From: Pseudomonas sp. KU43P
GTDB taxonomy: Bacteria; Pseudomonadota; Gammaproteobacteria; Pseudomonadales; Pseudomonadaceae
DNA: 64,000 nt
Assembly (NCBI RefSeq): GCF_033095865.1
Contig: NZ_AP019365.1
Span: forward strand, 1,399,501 to 1,463,500
Direction: 5' to 3'
The translations under genes were made by a program, and so were the position numbers. The notes beneath the pieces were generated by a model that had not been told where the DNA came from, ran no database searches, and was given only the letters and a program-made list of their open reading frames with translations. This document shows positions 1-9,349 of the stretch, in pieces (the first letter of the stretch is position 1; every line of letters starts with the position of its first letter).

Positions 1-761
1 ACGGCGATCGTGCTCGCCATAACGCTCGACTTCCTCCATGACCAGGTTCTTGCGGGCCGGCGTTAACCAGTGGCGATTGTCGCCACCCTCGGCGACGCTC
101 AGCAACAAGTCTGCCCCCAAAAGCCTTCGAACAAGGTGGTCGAATTGTCCGGAATCTGCCCCGCAAAGGTCTCAGCCAAGCGCATCTCGCTGCCACGGTA
201 GGGGCTGTGTTGGGCGTCGAGAATCACGTGGGAACGTACATTCATCAGTGCAACGAGGCGTAGCATCGGGAATGGTGTCTGGCGTTCAGTGCCGGTGTTG
301 CCCGAGCCGAAATGCTCTCGCAACTCAGGCGAGTCGGGCGTTCGCAGTAATGCGCCGTCCACCGCGAACACTTGCAGGACGTTCCAGTCATCACCTTCGT
401 ATCGCTCGCAGCCCCACTGTTTACCGGTCTGGCGGAACAAGGAGTCGACTGGGTCGGCACCCAATCGTTTACGTGCTTCGGTCACGCCGCTACGCGCCAA
501 CAACTGGTCAGAAGCCAAGCCTTGAGCGCAGATATTCAGCCGCCTGGCCACTTCATGAACAGGCTCATCGCGGAACAGGGCCATGCCCAGCACCAACCAA
601 AGCACCTGATCGCTTGGCAGGCGCCGCCGCCGGATGGTGGCTTGCGCCGAGAGGTTAAGCGCACTGGCAACCCACTCAACAGGGATATTCTGGGTGAAGG
701 CGCTAAGGTCGGAGAAATTGAAGAGATCGCCGAGATCGAGCAACTGCTGCTGATTGGGCAC
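1..761 (-). pseudogene. IS4-family transposase, 5' part, frameshifted and cut by the window edge
   Basis: The reading frame opens with a GTG at 761 and runs 220 codons, with the N-terminal IS4 domain followed by the start of the DDE domain (VDGALLRTPDSPE and QHSPYRGSEMRLAET are visible). It then stops at about base 99. Past a run of five C at 114-118 (plus strand), the next frame continues as transposase to the window edge, including NRHWLTPARKNL and VMEEVERYGEHDRR. One extra base in that run would rejoin the frames. The copy is therefore a frameshifted pseudogene or a sequencing error in a homopolymer. The left end of the element lies outside the window. The right end probably lies between about 795 and 840, before rimO ends at 878, but no terminal repeat pair can be verified. 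Confidence 0.8.
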
Positions 762-766
762 AAAAA

Positions 767-794
767 ATCCGATACCAGGGGGCTGGTATCGGAT
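767..794 (-). terminator. Terminator-like hairpin directly upstream of the transposase start
   Basis: Two perfect 12-base arms (767-778 and 783-794) are separated by four bases. Read on the minus strand the hairpin is followed at once by a run of six T and then the GTG start at 761. It resembles an intrinsic terminator placed to stop outside transcription from entering the transposase gene. Confidence 0.6.
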
Positions 795-877
795 TCTCTA
801 GAAACCCCGGCTTGGACTCAAATGCTTAAGTGAACAGCATTACGCCAGTAGGCGGGGCTTGGTTGCGGGTGCAAGCC

Positions 878-2209
878 TCAGACAGGCTCGGCCCACATGT
901 CATACTCGTCGGCATCGACGACTCGGCAACGTACCTTGTCACCCGGCTTGAAGCCGTGGTTGCCATCGATGAACACGCTGCCATCGATCTCCGGTGCATC
1001 GAAGAAGCTGCGGCCCACCGAGCCCTGCTCCTCGACTTCGTCGATCAGCACTTCGATTTCCTTGCCGATGCGCAGTTGCAGGCGTGCGGCGCTGATCGCC
1101 TGCTGGTGGGCCATGAAGCGATCCCAACGGTCCTGTTTGACGTCGTCCGGCACTTCGTCCAGGCCCAGGTCGTTGGCGGGTGCGCCCTCGACCGGCGAAT
1201 ACTGGAAGCAGCCGACACGGTCGAGCTGCGCTTCGGTCAGCCAGTCCAGCAGGTACTGGAAGTCTTCTTCGGTCTCGCCCGGGAAGCCGACGATGAAGGT
1301 CGAACGGATCACCAGTTCAGGGCACTGTTCGCGCCAGTTCTTGATGCGCGCCAGGGTGCGGTCTTCGAAGGCGGGGCGCTTCATCGACTTGAGTACCTTG
1401 GGGCTGGCGTGCTGGAACGGGATGTCCAGGTACGGCAGGATCTTGCCGGCCGCCATCAGCGGAATCACGTCGTCGACGTTCGGGTATGGGTATACATAGT
1501 GCAGGCGCACCCAGGCACCCAAGCTGCTCAGTGCTTCGCACAGCTCCAGCATGCGGGTCTTGACCGGGCGGCCGTTCCAGAAGTCGGTCTTGTACTTGAC
1601 GTCGACGCCGTAGGCGCTGGTGTCCTGGGAGATCACCAGAATTTCCTTGACGCCGGCCTTGACCAGGCGCTCGGCCTCACTAAGCACTTCGCCGACCGGG
1701 CGGCTGACCAGCTTGCCGCGCATCGACGGGATGATGCAGAAGCTGCAGCTGTGGTTGCAGCCCTCGGAAATCTTCAGGTAGGCATAGTGGCGCGGGGTCA
1801 GCTTGACGCCCTGCGGTGGTACCAGGTCGATAAGCGGGTTGTGGTCCTGGCGTGGCGGCACCACTTCGTGCACGGCGTTGACCACCTGCTCGTACTGCTG
1901 CGGGCCGCTGACCGACAGCACGCTCGGGTGCACGTCACGGATGTTGCCTTCCTCGACGCCCATGCAGCCGGTGACGATGACCTTGCCGTTTTCCTTGATC
2001 GCTTCGCCGATCACTTCCAGCGATTCGGCTTTGGCGCTGTCGATGAAGCCGCAGGTGTTGACCACCACCACATCGGCGTCTTCGTAGGTGGGCACGACTT
2101 CATAGCCTTCCATGCGCAGTTGGGTGAGGATGCGCTCGGAATCGACCAAAGCCTTCGGGCAGCCCAGGCTGACGAATCCGACCTTAGGGGTGGCGGGAGT
2201 GGTGGACAT
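878..2209 (-). CDS. rimO: Ribosomal protein S12 methylthiotransferase RimO
   Basis: Predicted radical-SAM enzyme of 443 residues that methylthiolates the conserved aspartate of ribosomal protein S12 in the cytoplasm. The N-terminal UPF0004 domain carries the auxiliary-cluster cysteines C17, C53 and C82 ([21 protein letters not shown]). The radical-SAM cluster motif CNHSCSFC gives C151, C155 and C158. A TRAM-type RNA-binding domain closes the protein. Length and motifs match RimO rather than MiaB ([10 protein letters not shown] after the cluster motif). The gene is divergent from kup with about 230 bases between them, and a frameshifted transposase lies downstream. Confidence 0.95.
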   Translation of the reverse strand: MSTTPATPKVGFVSLGCPKALVDSERILTQLRMEGYEVVPTYEDADVVVVNTCGFIDSAKAESLEVIGEAIKENGKVIVTGCMGVEEGNIRDVHPSVLSVSGPQQYEQVVNAVHEVVPPRQDHNPLIDLVPPQGVKLTPRHYAYLKISEGCNHSCSFCIIPSMRGKLVSRPVGEVLSEAERLVKAGVKEILVISQDTSAYGVDVKYKTDFWNGRPVKTRMLELCEALSSLGAWVRLHYVYPYPNVDDVIPLMAAGKILPYLDIPFQHASPKVLKSMKRPAFEDRTLARIKNWREQCPELVIRSTFIVGFPGETEEDFQYLLDWLTEAQLDRVGCFQYSPVEGAPANDLGLDEVPDDVKQDRWDRFMAHQQAISAARLQLRIGKEIEVLIDEVEEQGSVGRSFFDAPEIDGSVFIDGNHGFKPGDKVRCRVVDADEYDMWAEPV

Positions 2210-2443
2210 GACTAACCTCGGTATTGAATGCAGCTCGCCCCACCGGTGGCAGGGCGAACCTGGCGGGCGCTGTGGGCGCCTCTGATCAAAAAGTGCGCAA
2301 TTCTAGCGAGCGCAAGGTCGCTTGACCAGCACAAAAGCGACGAACGCTGCGCTATGCTTCGCACCGTTGCGTCCAGGCGTCGGTGATGCCTTGGCGCGGG
2401 GGTGAAATCTACCGGTCGTTGCGGCCGTTTGCGGGAGTGGTCG

Positions 2444-4342
2444 ATGGTTCAGGCAAGCAGTCACGCCGAGGGCGGGCAGGGGGCGACACGCTCGATCAGC
2501 CTACTGGTGGCAGCTGTTGGGGTGGTCTATGGCGATATCGGCACCAGCCCGTTGTATACCCTCAAGGAAGTCTTCACTGGCGGTTATGGCGTTCCGGTCA
2601 ATCATGATGGTGTGCTGGGGATTCTGTCGCTGATTCTCTGGTCGCTGTTGTGGGTGGTATCTTTCAAGTACGTGATGTTCATCCTGCGAGCCGACAACCA
2701 GGGTGAGGGCGGTACCATGGCGCTGACCGCGTTGGCGAGGCGGGCTACGGCCGCCTACCCGAGGCTGCGCACGCTGATGGTCATCTGCGGGCTGATCGGT
2801 GCCTCGCTGTTCTACGGCGACAGCATGATCACCCCGGCGGTTTCGGTGCTGTCGGCGGTAGAGGGCATGGGCCTGGCGTTCGATGGCATCGACCACTGGG
2901 TGGTGCCGATCTCGCTGGTGGTGCTGGTGGCGCTGTTTCTGGTGCAAAAGCACGGCACGGAAATAATCGGCAAGGCGTTCGGCCCGATCATGGTCGCCTG
3001 GTTTCTGGTACTGGGGGCGTTGGGGGTGCATGGCATTTCGCAGACCCCGGAAGTGCTAAAGGCCTTCAACCCAGGCTGGGCGGTGAACTTCTTCGTGGTC
3101 CACCCCGGCATGGGCGTGGCCATCCTTGGCGCCGTGGTGCTGGCATTGACCGGCGCCGAGGCGCTGTATGCCGACATGGGGCATTTCGGCCGCAAGCCGA
3201 TCGCCCGCGCCTGGTTTGCCTTGGTGTTGCCGGCGTTGGTGCTCAACTATTTCGGTCAGGGCGCGATCCTGCTGCAGAACCCCGACGCGGCACGCAACCC
3301 GTTCTACCTGCTGGCGCCTGGCTGGGCCCTGCTGCCGTTGGTGGGGCTGGCGACCATGGCCACGGTGATTGCCTCGCAGGCGGTGATTTCGGGCGCCTTC
3401 TCCCTGACCCGGCAGGCCATCCAGCTCGGTTACATCCCGCGCATGCAGATCCAGCACACCTCAAGTGACGAGCAGGGGCAGATCTACATTGGTGCGGTGA
3501 ATTGGACGCTGATGGTTGGCGTGGTGCTGCTGGTGATCGGCTTCGAGTCGTCTGGTGCCCTGGCGGCGGCCTACGGCGTGGCGGTGACTGGCACCATGCT
3601 GATGACCACCATTCTGGTGTCGGCGGTGATGCTGCTGTTGTGGAAGTGGCCACCGGTGCTGGCGGTGCCCGTGTTGCTGGGCTTCCTGTTCGTCGATGGG
3701 CTGTTCTTTGCCGCCAACGTGCCGAAGATTCTCCAGGGCGGTGCTTTCCCGGTGCTGGCGGGTGGCGTGCTGTTCCTGCTGATGAGCACGTGGAAGCGCG
3801 GCAAGCAGATCCTGGTCGAACGCATCGATGAAGGCGGTTTGCCACTGCCGGTGTTCATCAGCAGCATTCGCGTGCAGCCGCCACACCGGGTCGAAGGTAC
3901 GGCGGTGTTCCTGACTGCACGGCCTGATGCCGTGCCCCATGCGCTGTTGCACAACATGCTGCACAACCAGGTTCTGCACAGCCAGGTGGTGTTGCTGACG
4001 GTGGTCAGCGAAGACCGACCGCGGGTGCCGGAGCAGGAGCGCTTCGAGGTGGAGTCATACGGCGACGGGTTCTTCCGCGTGCTGCTGCACTTCGGCTTCA
4101 TGGACGAGCCGGATGTGCCTGCTGCGCTGAAGCTGTGCCATCTGGACGAGCTGGATTTCAGCCCGATGCGCACGACTTATTTCCTGAGCCGGGAAACGGT
4201 GATTGCGTCGCGGTTGGAGGGGATGTCGCGCTGGCGGGGGAACCTGTTTGCGTTCTTGCTGAAGAATGCCAACGGTAACTTGCGCTTCTTCAACCTGCCG
4301 CTCAACCGGGTGATCGAGCTGGGGACGCAGGTCGAGATCTGA
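2444..4342 (+). CDS. kup: Kup-family potassium uptake transporter
   Basis: Inner-membrane low-affinity K+ uptake protein (K+/H+ symport family). The signature [10 protein letters not shown] is at residues 30-39. About twelve hydrophobic membrane segments fill the first two thirds, and a soluble C-terminal domain runs to residue 632. I start it at the ATG at 2444 ([11 protein letters not shown]), because the 14 residues gained from the upstream ATG at 2402 look like untranslated sequence and pseudomonad Kup proteins normally begin this way. It is divergent from rimO and ends just before a REP pair. Confidence 0.93.
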   Translation: MVQASSHAEGGQGATRSISLLVAAVGVVYGDIGTSPLYTLKEVFTGGYGVPVNHDGVLGILSLILWSLLWVVSFKYVMFILRADNQGEGGTMALTALARRATAAYPRLRTLMVICGLIGASLFYGDSMITPAVSVLSAVEGMGLAFDGIDHWVVPISLVVLVALFLVQKHGTEIIGKAFGPIMVAWFLVLGALGVHGISQTPEVLKAFNPGWAVNFFVVHPGMGVAILGAVVLALTGAEALYADMGHFGRKPIARAWFALVLPALVLNYFGQGAILLQNPDAARNPFYLLAPGWALLPLVGLATMATVIASQAVISGAFSLTRQAIQLGYIPRMQIQHTSSDEQGQIYIGAVNWTLMVGVVLLVIGFESSGALAAAYGVAVTGTMLMTTILVSAVMLLLWKWPPVLAVPVLLGFLFVDGLFFAANVPKILQGGAFPVLAGGVLFLLMSTWKRGKQILVERIDEGGLPLPVFISSIRVQPPHRVEGTAVFLTARPDAVPHALLHNMLHNQVLHSQVVLLTVVSEDRPRVPEQERFEVESYGDGFFRVLLHFGFMDEPDVPAALKLCHLDELDFSPMRTTYFLSRETVIASRLEGMSRWRGNLFAFLLKNANGNLRFFNLPLNRVIELGTQVEI

Positions 4343-4351
4343 ATGAGGCCT

Positions 4352-4441
4352 GGGGCTGCTTGGAAGCCCCATCGCTGGCAAGCCAGCTCCCACACTGTAC
4401 CTGTGGAGCTGGCTTGCCAGCGATGGGGCGCGCAGCGCCCC
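4352..4441. repeat. REP pair (BIME)
   Basis: Two facing copies of the pseudomonad REP palindrome (ATCGCTGGCAAGCCAGCTCC and its complement) are separated by about 15 bases and flanked by complementary GGGGC/GCCCC stretches, so the whole unit can fold as a long cruciform. It lies between the convergent genes kup and virJ. Confidence 0.85.
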
Positions 4442-4451
4442 CTGATTCACT

Positions 4452-5744
4452 TCAATTCTTGTCAGCGACGCTCGATTTTCCCTGGCGCGTCTCGATTTCA
4501 TCGATCAAGCGCTTGGCCAGCTGCGGGTAGTTCTCGTCGAAGTGATGCCCACCCGGCAGTTTCATGCGCTCGCCCACGGCTGTCTTGTCGGTGCAACCGC
4601 TCTCGTCGGTCTCTTCCACACCGTACACGCACACCACTTTGGACGCTGGCAGCTTGGCCATTTCCGGCCCGGTCGGCGCTTCCTGGCCTTCCTTGCCCAG
4701 CCAACCTTCCACCTCGATTTCGAAGCTGCCGCTGCGGGCAAAGGCGAGCAGCATCACCGCGTCGATGCGCTGCTGGTCTTCGGCGGGCAGGCGGTTGTAG
4801 ATCGCCGGCAACACGTCCGCACCGAACGAGTAGCCGGTCAGCACGAACCGTTTTGTACCCCACTTCTGACGGTAGTGCTGCATCAGTTCGGAGAGGTCGG
4901 CGGCACTCTGTTCGGGCGTCTTGTGCTGCCAGTAGTAGCGCAGGGTGTCGATACCCACCACCGGATAACCGAGCTTGGCCATCTCGCCGGCCACGTCGCG
5001 GTCCAGGTCACGCCATCCACCGTCGCCGGACAGGAACAGGGTGACGGTGTCTGTGGTCTGTCCGGCCGGCACTTCAACCACCGGGATGGCCAGGGCATTA
5101 CCGTCATGGCCCACCAGCGCTTGGGTCAGCTGCGCCTTGAGCACCTGTGGCAGGTGGATGTCGTAGTCGCTGATGCTGGTTTCGGCATTGGCCTGATCGC
5201 GCACGAAGGCGGCGCTGGCGTCATCCGGATTGTCGTTCCAGGCAACGTTCCAGTGACCGTGTGCAGCTGATTTCGGCAGCGCGACAGTGCAGCCGGGCTG
5301 TTCGACGTTGAAGTCCACCGATATGGCCTTGGCCTTGTCGTCGGTTTGCGCAGCCAGCCAGCGCCAGGCCTGGGCTGCGCCTGGGCCGATACCGGCGACC
5401 AGGGTTGGTTTGTCGGACAACTGGGTCAAGGCCTGATCCATGGCCTGTTGCTGCTTGCTGCAATCGCCAGGCGGCAGGATCACCTGCACCAGCTGGGCTT
5501 CACCGGCCTGGCTCAGGTCCAGCAGTTGCTTGTCGGTAAGCACCTGGTCCTGGGGAACACCGATGGCGACCCGGGCCTTGGCATGCACGCCGGGGGTGAC
5601 GCGGGTGATGCTGGTGTCATTCAGGGTGAGTTGCTCCAGGCGTGCTTCCGGAGCCGGGCGGGTCCACAACCAGAACGCCGCACCACCGGCAAGGGCAGCC
5701 AGCAACAGGGGTATCAGTACATACAGCCAATAGCGTCGGATCAT
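4452..5744 (-). CDS. VirJ/AcvB-like serine hydrolase, candidate alanyl-phosphatidylglycerol hydrolase
   Basis: A 430-residue protein with one N-terminal membrane anchor or signal (about residues 6-27) followed by a VirJ-type alpha/beta-hydrolase domain. The nucleophile motif GYSFGAD places Ser306 in the usual elbow, so it is probably periplasmic. Its start codon overlaps the mprF stop by one base (TGATG), so the two are almost certainly co-transcribed and translationally coupled. In P. aeruginosa the equivalent gene next to the A-PG synthase (PA0919) has been reported to hydrolyse alanyl-phosphatidylglycerol. Function here rests on that context. A general virulence-protein label is the fallback. 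Confidence 0.85.
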   Translation of the reverse strand: MIRRYWLYVLIPLLLAALAGGAAFWLWTRPAPEARLEQLTLNDTSITRVTPGVHAKARVAIGVPQDQVLTDKQLLDLSQAGEAQLVQVILPPGDCSKQQQAMDQALTQLSDKPTLVAGIGPGAAQAWRWLAAQTDDKAKAISVDFNVEQPGCTVALPKSAAHGHWNVAWNDNPDDASAAFVRDQANAETSISDYDIHLPQVLKAQLTQALVGHDGNALAIPVVEVPAGQTTDTVTLFLSGDGGWRDLDRDVAGEMAKLGYPVVGIDTLRYYWQHKTPEQSAADLSELMQHYRQKWGTKRFVLTGYSFGADVLPAIYNRLPAEDQQRIDAVMLLAFARSGSFEIEVEGWLGKEGQEAPTGPEMAKLPASKVVCVYGVEETDESGCTDKTAVGERMKLPGGHHFDENYPQLAKRLIDEIETRQGKSSVADKN

Positions 5745-8386
5745 CAGCGTTTCACCAATCCAGTCAAGCCGCCAGCAATCAGGGCGGCGGTGTCGGCCAG
5801 TGCAACCAGCGGGTCGAGCCCAGCTGGCACGGCCATGTAACGAGGTTCCCAGTCCGGCTGAAACTTGTCCTTGAAGCGCCGCAGGCCCTGGAAGTTGTAG
5901 AGTTGTTCGCCGCGGCGGAACACCATTGAGCCAAGGCGCTGGGTCAAGGGTGCGCCACGTCGCGGTTGCAGCCCGGATAGCGGGACCATGCCCAGGCTGA
6001 AGCGGCCATAGTCATGGCTTTTGTAATGCAGGATCAGGCCAACCATCATGAACTCCATGGTCAGCTTCGGCGCCTCGGGATGCGCGCGCATCAGGTCGAG
6101 GCTGGCCAGTTCGTTGCCATGGGTTTCCAGCAGGTTGGCAAAGGCCACCGGGCGGCCCTGGAAGCGGATTAGGGCGATGCGAAAATGCTGCAGGTACTCG
6201 GGGCTGAAGCGCCCCAGCGAGAAGCCTTTCTCGCGCACGTTCTTGCCGCCGAGCCAGGCGTCGGAGATTTCCTTGAGCTCGGCCAGCGGTGCGTGGCCCG
6301 GTTCGTGGATTTCCAGGCTCAGGCCGTCGCGGCCGCCTCGGTTCCACGTGTAGCGAAGGTCCTTCATCTCCTTGCCCTTGGCTTCGATGTCGAAGCGGCG
6401 CAGGTCGACCCGGGCCTCCTCGCCCAGCTTGAGTGCGGTCAGGCCGATGTCCATGTAGAACGGCAGATTCTCCGCCCGTACCTGATAGAACACCGGACGG
6501 GCATGGTGCAAATCGCACAAGTCGCGGAACTGCCAGATCATCTCGGCGCGTTCCTGGGCCGGGCCGATCGGGTCGTATAGCGCCACCAGGCTGCGGCCAC
6601 GGCGGGCATACATGAGGAAGGCGTTGTCACTGGGGTGGAACAGCAGAGCCTTGTCGCCGGTCAGCGCCAGACCGCCGTCGGGTTGGTCGGAAGCCAGCAG
6701 AATCCGGTTGGCGCGCTGCAACTCATCCGCGTCGGGCAGGTGGATGGTCGGACGCGCTGTACGCAACAGCCAGGTCAGGGAGACGATTACCAGCAGTACG
6801 GCGCTGCCCATGGCCGCTCGCAGGCCGCGCGGGGCATCGGCATCCAGGGTGAACTGCCACCACAGCTGATGGCTGTAGGGCACATCCTGGTAGGCAAATA
6901 GCAGCAGCCATACCGAAGCGCCGACCACGCAGGCGCTGGCCACGAGGTAGATGGGTGAGAAGGGCAGTTCCAGCAGGCGGCTCGGGCGATAGAACGAGCG
7001 GCGGAACAGCGCCAGCAGCGCGGCGGTGGACGTCAGCAGCGTAGCCTCCTCCCAGTCGAAGCCCTTGAGCAGGGACAGCACGGCGCCCATCAGCAACAGC
7101 ACGGTGGTCAGCAGCCAGGCGGCAGACAGGCGCCGGCGCAAGCCTTGGGCCAATAGCAGGCAAAGCACGCCGATCAGGCTGGCGCCGAAGTGCGAGGCAT
7201 CGATCAGGCGGTGCGGTACCAGGAACCCCATATGTTCCAGGCGGGTATCGATTTCCGGGGTGGCGCCGGAGAACAACAGGACCACGCCAGACAAGAACAC
7301 CAGAATGGCCAGGATTGGCGCCGCCAGACCGGACGCGGCCTTGATTGCCTGCTGGGCGAACAGCAGGCGGCGCGCTTCGTTGGCCAGCAGCAGCACGCAC
7401 GCTACCAGTAATGGCAATACCACGTAGATCAAGCGGTACAGCAGCAGGGCAGCTGCCAGTGGCGCGGCGCCGAGCTGGTCGGCGAACGCCGCCAGCAGAA
7501 TCGCTTCGAACACCCCGACACCGCCCGGGACATGGCTGAGCACGCCGGCTGCCAGGGCCAGCAGGTAGACCAGTACGAAAGCACCGAATGGCGGCGCTTC
7601 CGGCAGCAGCAGGTAGAGCACGGTAGCGGCGGCCGCGACGTCCAGGGCGGTGATCAGCAGTTGCAGTGCCGCCAGGCGGGCCCCAGGCAGGCGCAGGGTG
7701 CGTCGGCCAAGTTGAACCAGCAGGCTGTCTGCCAGGGGCTGCTCTGCCAGGCGGCGTCGGTACAGCCCGATGGCCAGGACGGCGGTCAACGCCAGTACCG
7801 CGATGGCAATCCCGGCCAGCACGCTCGATGGCAGGCGCAGGGCGGCCGAGGCTGCCGGCAGGTTGCTCAAGGTGGCGAGCGCGGCCAAGGGGGGCAGTGC
7901 ACAGCCCAGGGAAAGGCTGGCAAACACCGTCATACGCGCCACTTCGGCGGCCCCCAGGCCTTGGCGGGCATACAGGCGATAGCGCACAGAGCCACCCGAC
8001 AACATTGACAGGCCAATGGCATTGCCGATGGCGAATGCGCTGAAGCCGCCGAGCAGGAGGGTACGCGCAGGCAGTTTCACGGCAGCATAGCGGCTTGCCG
8101 ACCATTCGTATCCCAGCAGAATCACGAAGCCGATGACTGTTGCAAGCAGTGCGCCGAGCAGCGATTGGGTCGGCACGCTGAGCATGGCATCGTGCAGTGC
8201 ATAGATGTCCAGCTCGCTCAGCAGGTGGCGACAGGCAATCAATGCCAAGGAGAACAGCAACAGGGTAATGCCGAGGCCGATCGGTTGACGGTAGCGGCTC
8301 AAGCGTTCGAGCCAGGGCAGGCGTTGCGCGGCTGTGGGCAATGCGGCGGCAAGTGGAACCTGGGGTTCGGGATTATGGGAGGTCAT
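5744..8386 (-). CDS. mprF: Aminoacyl-phosphatidylglycerol synthase MprF (probably alanyl-PG)
   Basis: An 880-residue bifunctional membrane protein. The first roughly 540 residues are hydrophobic, with about fourteen predicted helices forming the flippase part. The C-terminal cytoplasmic domain (about 560-880, starting near LPDADELQRANRI) is the DUF2156 synthase, which transfers an amino acid from aminoacyl-tRNA to phosphatidylglycerol. In pseudomonads this protein makes alanyl-PG and lowers the negative surface charge under acid or cationic-peptide stress. It is the first gene of a two-gene operon with the VirJ-like hydrolase, so synthesis and turnover of the lipid appear paired. The start at 8386 has only a weak ribosome-binding sequence. 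Confidence 0.93.
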   Translation of the reverse strand: MTSHNPEPQVPLAAALPTAAQRLPWLERLSRYRQPIGLGITLLLFSLALIACRHLLSELDIYALHDAMLSVPTQSLLGALLATVIGFVILLGYEWSASRYAAVKLPARTLLLGGFSAFAIGNAIGLSMLSGGSVRYRLYARQGLGAAEVARMTVFASLSLGCALPPLAALATLSNLPAASAALRLPSSVLAGIAIAVLALTAVLAIGLYRRRLAEQPLADSLLVQLGRRTLRLPGARLAALQLLITALDVAAAATVLYLLLPEAPPFGAFVLVYLLALAAGVLSHVPGGVGVFEAILLAAFADQLGAAPLAAALLLYRLIYVVLPLLVACVLLLANEARRLLFAQQAIKAASGLAAPILAILVFLSGVVLLFSGATPEIDTRLEHMGFLVPHRLIDASHFGASLIGVLCLLLAQGLRRRLSAAWLLTTVLLLMGAVLSLLKGFDWEEATLLTSTAALLALFRRSFYRPSRLLELPFSPIYLVASACVVGASVWLLLFAYQDVPYSHQLWWQFTLDADAPRGLRAAMGSAVLLVIVSLTWLLRTARPTIHLPDADELQRANRILLASDQPDGGLALTGDKALLFHPSDNAFLMYARRGRSLVALYDPIGPAQERAEMIWQFRDLCDLHHARPVFYQVRAENLPFYMDIGLTALKLGEEARVDLRRFDIEAKGKEMKDLRYTWNRGGRDGLSLEIHEPGHAPLAELKEISDAWLGGKNVREKGFSLGRFSPEYLQHFRIALIRFQGRPVAFANLLETHGNELASLDLMRAHPEAPKLTMEFMMVGLILHYKSHDYGRFSLGMVPLSGLQPRRGAPLTQRLGSMVFRRGEQLYNFQGLRRFKDKFQPDWEPRYMAVPAGLDPLVALADTAALIAGGLTGLVKR

Positions 8387-8594
8387 GGATTACCCCGTGC
8401 ATACAGCGCGAGGTGCGGGAAAGGTGCGGCCAAGTGGAAGTCCCTTTGGAAAACGTATCCAGATATTACTCCGGCCAACGTTACTTTCAGTCGTCCGGCA
8501 CGGTTAAAGATAGTTCATCCTGAAGGAGATATCTCAAACCTGCGGGTTCCCGGGCGGCAAAGGGGAGGGGTGAGGTTTTTAGTCGATGAAATGC

Positions 8595-8633
8595 AACAAA
8601 CCCCGCGCTGCTGTTACACAGGCGGGGTTTGTT
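8595..8633 (-). terminator. Terminator after the first initiator tRNA gene
   Basis: Perfect 12-base arms (8595-8606 and 8622-8633; AACAAACCCCGC and complement) with a 15-base loop lie directly downstream of the tRNA gene on the minus strand. Confidence 0.75.
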
Positions 8634-8643
8634 CTGACGAATA

Positions 8644-8720
<77 letters not shown>

Positions 8721-8732
8721 TCAGAGGGGCGC

Positions 8733-8760
8733 ATTCTACAGCTTCATACCTTGGGGTCAA
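8733..8760 (-). promoter_or_regulatory. Sigma70-type promoter for tRNA-fMet copy 1
   Basis: On the minus strand, TTGACC (8755-8760) and TAGAAT (8733-8738) are spaced by 16 bases and lie 12 bases upstream of the tRNA 5' end. Confidence 0.7.
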
Positions 8761-8816
8761 GCATTATCGCTAATTCCCACGCTTTTAATTCATTTCCACT
8801 TTTTATGGCGCAAAGA

Positions 8817-8846
8817 AAAAGGCCACTGCGTAAACAGTGGCCTTTT
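8817..8846 (-). terminator. Terminator after tRNA-fMet copy 2
   Basis: Arms AAAAGGCCACTG (8817-8828) and its complement (8835-8846) form a stable hairpin. The minus-strand reading has a T run after it. The same stem recurs after copy 3 at 9031-9060. Confidence 0.85.
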
Positions 8847-8854
8847 CTCGAATA

Positions 8855-8931
<77 letters not shown>

Positions 8932-8944
8932 CCTGTGGGATCGA

Positions 8945-8972
8945 ATTCTACAGTTTCACAGCCAGCCGTCAA
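8945..8972 (-). promoter_or_regulatory. Sigma70-type promoter for tRNA-fMet copy 2
   Basis: Minus-strand TTGACG (8967-8972) and TAGAAT (8945-8950), spacer 16 bases, same geometry as at copies 1 and 3. Confidence 0.7.
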
Positions 8973-9030
8973 GCGTTACTTGTTGATTTACTTGAAATTA
9001 ACGTCGCTGCCATTATTTTCGGGCAAAAGA

Positions 9031-9060
9031 AAAAGGCCACTGTATGAACAGTGGCCTTTT
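9031..9060 (-). terminator. Terminator after tRNA-fMet copy 3
   Basis: Arms AAAAGGCCACTG (9031-9042) and its complement (9049-9060) with loop TATGAA, followed on the minus strand by a T-rich stretch. Confidence 0.85.
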
Positions 9061-9068
9061 CTCGAATC

Positions 9069-9145
<77 letters not shown>

Positions 9146-9158
9146 CCTGTGAGATCGA

Positions 9159-9186
9159 ATTCTACGGATTTACTTCCCTATGTCAA
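9159..9186 (-). promoter_or_regulatory. Sigma70-type promoter for tRNA-fMet copy 3
   Basis: Minus-strand consensus TTGACA (9181-9186) and TAGAAT (9159-9164) with a 16-base spacer. It has the best -35 match of the three. Confidence 0.75.
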
Positions 9187-9318
9187 GTATTTACTTCAGA
9201 AAAACCTTTTTCGTTCAAACCCTTAGCGTTTGCTAGGAGGCTGCAGCGCAGGCGCGGCGGGGCTTTCAGGCCGATTATCGAGGCGGGCTGTAAGGCATGG
9301 GGGTGCATGCGCTACTAT

Positions 9319-9334
9319 CTGTATGAATTTACAG
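9319..9334 (+). promoter_or_regulatory. LexA box upstream of dinB
   Basis: CTGTATGAATTTACAG fits the gammaproteobacterial SOS operator CTG-N10-CAG with an AT-rich centre. It lies 16 bases before the dinB start codon, where LexA would cover the promoter or start region. This predicts DNA-damage induction. Confidence 0.85.
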
Positions 9335-9349
9335 TACTGACGGTCGTCC

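Noticed and set aside
830..2215. Long plus-strand open frame of 461 codons
   Set aside because: Shadow of rimO on the opposite strand; no family resemblance, histidine/valine/alanine-rich composition typical of antisense frames in GC-rich genes.
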